Positions 52,955 through 57,462 of a DNA stretch of 57,462 nt are shown in pieces. Under the pieces are notes generated by a model. That model did not search any database and was not told the DNA's origin. It saw only the letters and a program-made list of their open reading frames with translations. The position numbers and the translations under genes are program-made. The DNA lies in assembly GCA_027081115.1 (NCBI GenBank), contig JALWLD010000039.1:1-57462 (forward strand). Reading direction: 5' to 3'. This DNA is from Sulfurovum sp. Its GTDB lineage: Bacteria; Campylobacterota; Campylobacteria; Campylobacterales; Sulfurovaceae. Position 1 is the stretch's first letter. Every line of letters begins with the position of its first letter.

Positions 52955-54406
52955 ATGAAAAATATCAAAAAAGTGATGATTGCAAATAGAGGTGAGATCG
53001 CCTTGCGTATTATCAGATCATGTAAAGAGTTGAATATAACTTCTGTTTGTATTTTTTCAGAAGTAGATATAGATGGTATCTGGGTAAAGAAAGCAGATGA
53101 GTCTTATCCGATCATGGGTAATCCTATAGAGGCTTATCTGGATTATGAACGTATCGTTACTTTGGCAAAAAAATCAGAATGTGATGCTATACACCCTGGG
53201 TACGGTTTTTTATCTGAAAATGCAGACTTTGCACGTGCCTGTCAAAGAGAAGGTATTATCTTTATTGGACCAAGTGCTGAACATATTGCACTTTTTGGAG
53301 ACAAGATTGCCTCAAAGAATGCTATGGCTGAAGTTGGTGTACCTGTTTTACCAGGTACAGATGAACCTCTCTCTTCCTCTGAAGAGGGAGAAGCCTTTGC
53401 CAATGAGATTGGTTACCCCGTTATCATTAAAGCAGCCTTTGGTGGTGGTGGACGTGGTATGCGTATTGTACATAAGGCAAAAGAGTTTAAAAAGCTCTTT
53501 GAAGAGGCACAGACAGAGTCTATTAAGTATTTTGCCAGAGATGAAGTCTTTATAGAACGTTACCTTGAAAACCCAAGACATATAGAGATACAGATACTTG
53601 CAGACTCTTACGGCAATGTTGTACATTTAGGAGATAGAGATTGTTCTATTCAGAGAAGACATCAGAAAGTAGTAGAAATTGCACCGGCTCCAAACTTAAA
53701 AGATGAAACAAGACGAGAGTTATACCGGATAGGAACAAAAGCGATGTTCAAACTTGGGTATGAGAGTGCAGGGACCATAGAGTTCCTTGTAGACCAGGAT
53801 GAGAACTTCTATTTTATGGAAATGAATACACGAATCCAGGTAGAACATCCGGTGACAGAGATCATTTCGGGTGTAGATCTGATTCAAAGAATGATCGAAA
53901 TTGCTGATGGGGATAAACTTAAATTCCTGCAAGAGGAGATCAAGTTTAATGGCTATGCTATTGAGTTTAGGATCAATGCCGAAAATGCTCAAAAAGACTT
54001 TGCCCCACACCCTGGAACTATTACTGAGTATATGTCTCCCGGAGGTCCTGGTGTAAGACTTGATACCATTGCTTACAAAGGCTATACTATTCCTGCTTTT
54101 TATGACTCTATGATCGGTAAATTGATTGTCTTTGCTATTGATTGGGAAGGTGCTGTGAAAAAAGCAGAGCGAGCGTTGTGTGAGTATGTTATAGAAGGTA
54201 TACCAACAAATCTAACCCTACATAGACAAATAGTAAAAGATATTGATTTTAAGAATGCCGCATTTAATACAGGGTATCTCCCTGAGAAACTAGATAGCTT
54301 TGACTTGGTAGAGACAGACAGCCGTAAATCAGAAGATGAGAAACATCAACAGCTCGTAGCGTTGATAAATTCTATAAAGAAAAATCAGGTGCAGGTTAGA
54401 CAGTAA
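52955..54406 (+). CDS. Biotin carboxylase (stand-alone; pyruvate/2-oxoglutarate carboxylase subunit A or AccC)
   Basis: 483 aa ATP-grasp biotin carboxylase: VMIANRGEIALRIIRS start, CDAIHPGYGFLSENADFA, the glycine-rich lid KAAFGGGGRGMR, FIERYLENPRHIEIQ, YFMEMNTRIQVEHPVTE. ATG at 52955 has GGAG at the correct distance. No accB is adjacent, and the next gene on the right is unrelated. In this phylum accC usually sits beside accB while pycA is separate, so this copy is more probably the A subunit of pyruvate carboxylase, or the 2-oxoglutarate carboxylase used in reductive TCA-cycle organisms. Sequence alone does not decide. Confidence 0.9.
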   Translation: MKNIKKVMIANRGEIALRIIRSCKELNITSVCIFSEVDIDGIWVKKADESYPIMGNPIEAYLDYERIVTLAKKSECDAIHPGYGFLSENADFARACQREGIIFIGPSAEHIALFGDKIASKNAMAEVGVPVLPGTDEPLSSSEEGEAFANEIGYPVIIKAAFGGGGRGMRIVHKAKEFKKLFEEAQTESIKYFARDEVFIERYLENPRHIEIQILADSYGNVVHLGDRDCSIQRRHQKVVEIAPAPNLKDETRRELYRIGTKAMFKLGYESAGTIEFLVDQDENFYFMEMNTRIQVEHPVTEIISGVDLIQRMIEIADGDKLKFLQEEIKFNGYAIEFRINAENAQKDFAPHPGTITEYMSPGGPGVRLDTIAYKGYTIPAFYDSMIGKLIVFAIDWEGAVKKAERALCEYVIEGIPTNLTLHRQIVKDIDFKNAAFNTGYLPEKLDSFDLVETDSRKSEDEKHQQLVALINSIKKNQVQVRQ

Positions 54407-54449
54407 AAGATAAGAAATCGTTCAGAAGAAGGAGGTAATAGCCTAAGGA

Positions 54450-54923
54450 CTACTCTACTTCTCCGACATAGTAGAATTCGTCCAAGCCGTCTAAAAAGGC
54501 ATTAAAAAGTTCATCAGAACAGGCTTTGAAATTTTTATGTGTCTCTTTTCTAAAGAGAGACTTTAGTTCTTGTTTACTCAGTGATACTTCTCCCAATCCA
54601 AAGATAATTTCTGTTTCAGGTTCTTTAAGTTCCAATGCAATACGTAGTTTTTTAAGTATGAGGTTATTGGTAAGTTCTACGGCTTCATCGTCAGAAGGCT
54701 TTTTAGGGGAAGGGCCGCGTTTCAGTGTGACCAGACCATCTAAAAAGAGACCCAACTCTTCATAAGAACATGTTTTAAACCCTTTGTCCTGACGTTTTTT
54801 GAGCAGGGTATCAAGATGTTCATCACTCATGTTATATCCTTCAAGTTCATATGTCTTGAGTATCTCTTTTTTGCTTAACTTGAGTGATTTCTGTATTTTG
54901 TATAAGATGTCGTTAGTATTCAA
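54450..54923 (-). CDS. DUF1456 family protein
   Basis: 157 aa with two tandem DUF1456 repeats of about 65 residues (YKIQKSLKLSKKEILKTYEL, and LRIALELKEPETEIIFGL), each ending in a C-S-x-E-L-x-x-F-L-D-G-L segment. Homologous to E. coli YehS, function unknown. No signal peptide. Confidence 0.88.
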   Translation of the reverse strand: MNTNDILYKIQKSLKLSKKEILKTYELEGYNMSDEHLDTLLKKRQDKGFKTCSYEELGLFLDGLVTLKRGPSPKKPSDDEAVELTNNLILKKLRIALELKEPETEIIFGLGEVSLSKQELKSLFRKETHKNFKACSDELFNAFLDGLDEFYYVGEVE

Positions 54924-54931
54924 TATAAAGC

Positions 54932-55561
54932 CTATTTTTTAATTTCTACGTTACAAAGCGTAGCTTCGACAGTGGTTCTAAATCCAATACTTACATCTGA
55001 CCATGTTTTACCTTTATGCAGGTCAAAACAACTTTTGTTGATAGAGTTAAGTGCATCTCCTGCAGCAAAATCTAAAAGATCTATAGTACCTTTTGCATCA
55101 AAAATCCCTTTTTCATAGTGGTAGGTCATAGGAATGGTTAAGGTTTTTTCGTTGATAGTCAATTTGACTGAAACTGTTCCTGTACGTGGTTTGCCTTTTT
55201 CATGCTTGTCTGTCTTTTTTATGTCAACAATTTTTCCTTCAATGCTATTGCCTTTGAGCAGTGAGAAAAAGTTTTTTATAAGGGTTTCATCTCTGGAAGG
55301 ATTTCCTGTAGTGATCTTTGAAAGATCAATGCTTATTCTGGAACCGACAAAAAGTTCTCTGAAGTTTTTACCTTCAAGCTTATTTGCAGTATAGGTTACA
55401 GCGGTGAACTGTCCGCCTACACCGATCTTCCCTAGTGTTTTATAGGCTTTCCATGTGACATTCATATCGGCAGGCTGGACAAGTACACAGCCTGTTTTAC
55501 CTGTGCCTGAAGCATAGGTTAGAGAGAGTAGTGTTGCGAGTGAGAGTAATATTTTTTTCAT
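54932..55561 (-). CDS. YceI-family periplasmic protein
   Basis: 209 aa with a signal peptide (LLSLATLLSLTYASG). The YceI lipocalin-like domain follows (VTWKAYKTLGKIGVGGQFTAVTY, RISIDLSKITTGNPSRDE). The family binds polyisoprenoids or amides; here two extra Cys near the ends may form a disulfide. Function in this organism unknown. Confidence 0.85.
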   Translation of the reverse strand: MKKILLSLATLLSLTYASGTGKTGCVLVQPADMNVTWKAYKTLGKIGVGGQFTAVTYTANKLEGKNFRELFVGSRISIDLSKITTGNPSRDETLIKNFFSLLKGNSIEGKIVDIKKTDKHEKGKPRTGTVSVKLTINEKTLTIPMTYHYEKGIFDAKGTIDLLDFAAGDALNSINKSCFDLHKGKTWSDVSIGFRTTVEATLCNVEIKK

Positions 55562-55620
55562 GCTATTCCTTTGGTATATATTTTATTAAGTAGTCACTAT
55601 AGCATAGAGAGACTAAAAGT

Positions 55621-56079
55621 CTATTTTGAAGTAGCTTCAGCAAGGTTTTGCATAGCAATATTGGCTTTTCTGATAATCTCCAGACATTTTTTGTCTTTGA
55701 TATTATGTTTGAGTGACCAGTACTCTGGATTTGTGTAGGTAATGGTTGTTTTACCTTCATAATCTGTTGAAAAAAGCATTTTTAGAGGCAGGTCTAAACC
55801 AATGGAAGGATTACACTCCATAAGTTTTGTTCCCATTTTTGGGTTACCAAAGACTACAACAGTTTCAGGTTTCAATCTTAGACCAGCATCTTTGGCATTT
55901 TTAGCATGATCGATCGTATTAAAATGAGTTAAACCTTTCTCTTTGACGATGTTAATGAATTTTTTTACTGATGTTGGGACATCATGCTGTGTTTCTACTG
56001 TTTCAAGAAACGCACCTTTTTTGTTGTTACAGCCAAGAAGAGTAAAGCCGATAAGACCAAGGAGAATATATTTTTTCAC
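55621..56079 (-). CDS. DUF302 lipoprotein
   Basis: 152 aa with a lipobox (GLIGFTLLGCNNK, Cys at about 17) and a DUF302 domain: VKKFINIVKEKGLTHFNTIDH, then VVVFGNPKMGTKLM and LPLKMLFSTDYEGKTTITY. Often found in sulfur-oxidising bacteria; role unknown. Convergent spacing shows it is separate from ychF (9 nt upstream on the same strand). Confidence 0.87.
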   Translation of the reverse strand: MKKYILLGLIGFTLLGCNNKKGAFLETVETQHDVPTSVKKFINIVKEKGLTHFNTIDHAKNAKDAGLRLKPETVVVFGNPKMGTKLMECNPSIGLDLPLKMLFSTDYEGKTTITYTNPEYWSLKHNIKDKKCLEIIRKANIAMQNLAEATSK

Positions 56080-56088
56080 AAATACCCT

Positions 56089-57192
56089 TTATACATTAAA
56101 ACGGAAGTGCATCACATCACCATCCTGAACGATATACTCTTTACCTTCAAGTCTGTTTTTTCCTGCATCTTTTGCTCCAGACTCGCCACCAAACTCAATG
56201 AAGTCTTCATAGGAGATTACTTCTGCGCGGATGAACCCTTTTTCAAAGTCATTGTGGATGACTGCGGCTGCTTTTGGTGCAGTGGTATTTTTGCGAATGG
56301 TCCAGGCACGTACCTCTTTGACCCCTGCGGTAAAGTATGACATAAGACCCAGTTTGTCAAAGCCTTTATGGATGATCTGCTCCAATCCTGACTCTTCAAC
56401 ACCAAGATCTGCTAACATCTCATCACGTTCATCATCATCAAAGTCAACCATGTCCTCTTCAACTTTTGCACAAAGTTTAATGACTTCAGAGCCTCTCTCT
56501 TGAGCATAGGCTTTGAGTCTCTGTACATATTCATTGTCTTCAGAAAGGCCATCTTCATCTACATTTGCACCATAGATGATAGGTTTGGACGTAAGTAGTC
56601 TGAGATCTTTGTTAAGAGCTAAAAATCCATCACTCTCAATATCATCAAAAGTAGAAACCGGTGCACCATCTTCAATATGTGTTAAGAGTGCCTCTGCTAC
56701 TTCAAGTTGTTCTTTGGCATCTTTGTCATTACCTCTGGCTTTCTTTTTTAACATTTCAATACGTTTTAAAACAGCATCTATGTCGGCAAAAAGAAGCTCT
56801 TGCTCGATGATCTCTACATCACGAATAGGATCGATGGAGCCCTCCGTATGTACAATATTGTCATCTTGAAAACATCTTACAATATGTAAGATCACTTCAG
56901 TCTCACGGATATTGCCTAGAAACTTGTTTCCTAAACCTTCCCCTTTACTTGCACCGGCAACAAGACCCGCAATGTCTACGAAGTCAAGTGTGGAGTACTG
57001 GATCTTTTCAGGGTTTACGATCTCTGCTAGAGCATCCAATCTTTTGTCCGGTACAGGTACAACAGCCTTGTTTGGTTCTATGGTACAAAAAGGGTAGTTC
57101 GCAGACTCTGCATTCTGTGCTTTTGTCAGTGCGTTAAAAGTGGTTGATTTCCCTACGTTTGGTAGTCCTACAAGTCCAATACCTAATCCCAT
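56089..57192 (-). CDS. ychF: Ribosome-binding P-loop ATPase YchF
   Basis: 367 aa OLA1/YchF. Walker A LVGLPNVGKSTTFNAL, switch FVDIAGLVAGASKGEGLGN, the YchF-specific AKVEEDMVDF region and the C-terminal TGS domain ending in VQDGDVMHFRFNV. It prefers ATP and links translation with redox stress responses. First residue MGLGIGLVG is typical. Confidence 0.96.
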   Translation of the reverse strand: MGLGIGLVGLPNVGKSTTFNALTKAQNAESANYPFCTIEPNKAVVPVPDKRLDALAEIVNPEKIQYSTLDFVDIAGLVAGASKGEGLGNKFLGNIRETEVILHIVRCFQDDNIVHTEGSIDPIRDVEIIEQELLFADIDAVLKRIEMLKKKARGNDKDAKEQLEVAEALLTHIEDGAPVSTFDDIESDGFLALNKDLRLLTSKPIIYGANVDEDGLSEDNEYVQRLKAYAQERGSEVIKLCAKVEEDMVDFDDDERDEMLADLGVEESGLEQIIHKGFDKLGLMSYFTAGVKEVRAWTIRKNTTAPKAAAVIHNDFEKGFIRAEVISYEDFIEFGGESGAKDAGKNRLEGKEYIVQDGDVMHFRFNV

Positions 57193-57268
57193 GTTCTTTC
57201 CTTAATGTATATAATTGCGTGATTTTATCTAAAAGTTAGTGAAGAGGGGTTGAAGTGAACGATTGTGA

Positions 57269-57462
57269 CTATGATTCAAATAAAAGGTATTTCTCAATAT
57301 TCTCGATAAGTGTTGTAAGTTTTTGGGCAAAGAGGTCACTGAACTCTTCAATACGATGTTCTGTATTGTAAATATATATTTTTTTCATTCTAAAGACAAT
57401 ATCTTCCAACTCATACGCACCCAGTCGTTTGAGGGTAATACCCATATTGGTACAGGTTGTCA
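57269..57462 (-). CDS. 3' end of an unidentified gene (possibly Hpt-like)
   Basis: Minus-strand frame open to the window edge; 64 codons are visible ending in TAG at 57269-57271. The sequence TCTNMGITLKRLGAYELE, then a helix and IENIEKYLLFES is all-helical and looks like the second half of a histidine phosphotransfer (Hpt) domain, in which an H-x-L-K-G motif would lie just beyond the edge. With so little sequence this is a guess. Confidence 0.45.
   Translation of the reverse strand, partial: TTCTNMGITLKRLGAYELEDIVFRMKKIYIYNTEHRIEEFSDLFAQKLTTLIENIEKYLLFES

Overview
The window is AT-rich, gene-dense DNA from a free-living member of the Campylobacterota (epsilonproteobacteria), most likely a Sulfurovum-like organism. 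The best evidence is the run fbp - mobB - small lipoprotein - slt - yggT - gltX (38.9-43.8 kb), which matches the order I remember from Campylobacter jejuni (Cj0840c-Cj0845c). A CetB-like PAS protein, HQWRQPL-type histidine kinases and many two-component and c-di-GMP proteins fit the same group. No rRNA, tRNA, CRISPR array or intact insertion sequence was seen.

Left part (1 to about 6.2 kb): the right end of a mobile or genomic island. It holds the 3' part of a type III restriction (Res) gene, an unknown protein with a PD-(D/E)XK-like motif, a secreted DNA/RNA endonuclease, an 87-aa gene bracketed by 22-bp direct repeats, and an RP4 TraI-like MOBP relaxase with a possible oriT just upstream. 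The island seems to end inside the first codons of ybgC, of which only a nine-codon remnant with its ribosome binding site remains.

Signalling cluster (6.4-19.6 kb): twelve genes for a phosphorelay and c-di-GMP network. They encode four histidine kinases (three hybrid), a free-standing Hpt protein, a SixA phosphohistidine phosphatase, a CetB-like PAS protein, a roadblock-like protein, a NarL/LuxR-type regulator, a single receiver, a receiver-diguanylate cyclase and an EAL protein with a degenerate GGDEF. Three intergenic regions carry the same palindromic operator (GTARGA-N4-TCCTAY), each exactly 23 nt upstream of a -10 hexamer. I infer that one regulator, probably the LuxR-type protein encoded in the cluster, controls these promoters together. 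This is the most interesting part of the window.

Middle part (19.6-38.7 kb): two SLC13/DASS transporters, a FAH-family hydrolase, an exported glutaminase and an OprD-like porin (a possible amide/dicarboxylate scavenging locus); an L,D-transpeptidase; a membrane GGDEF-EAL protein; cell-wall and periplasmic proteins; a CitE-like lyase; RNase T2; a PIF1-like helicase; a lipid kinase; and a PqiA-PqiA-PqiB-PqiC (MCE) lipid-transport operon.

Right part (38.7-57.5 kb): mostly housekeeping genes. These are fbp, mobB, slt, yggT, a GluRS with an altered KMSKS loop, a GlnRS carrying a GatB/YqeY tail, a DnaQ-like exonuclease, an IscU-like scaffold lacking its first cysteine beside a ferritin-like protein, psd, a HAD phosphatase, DUF445, a methyltransferase, exodeoxyribonuclease III, a stand-alone biotin carboxylase, DUF1456, YceI, DUF302 and ychF. 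The window closes on the 3' end of an unidentified gene.
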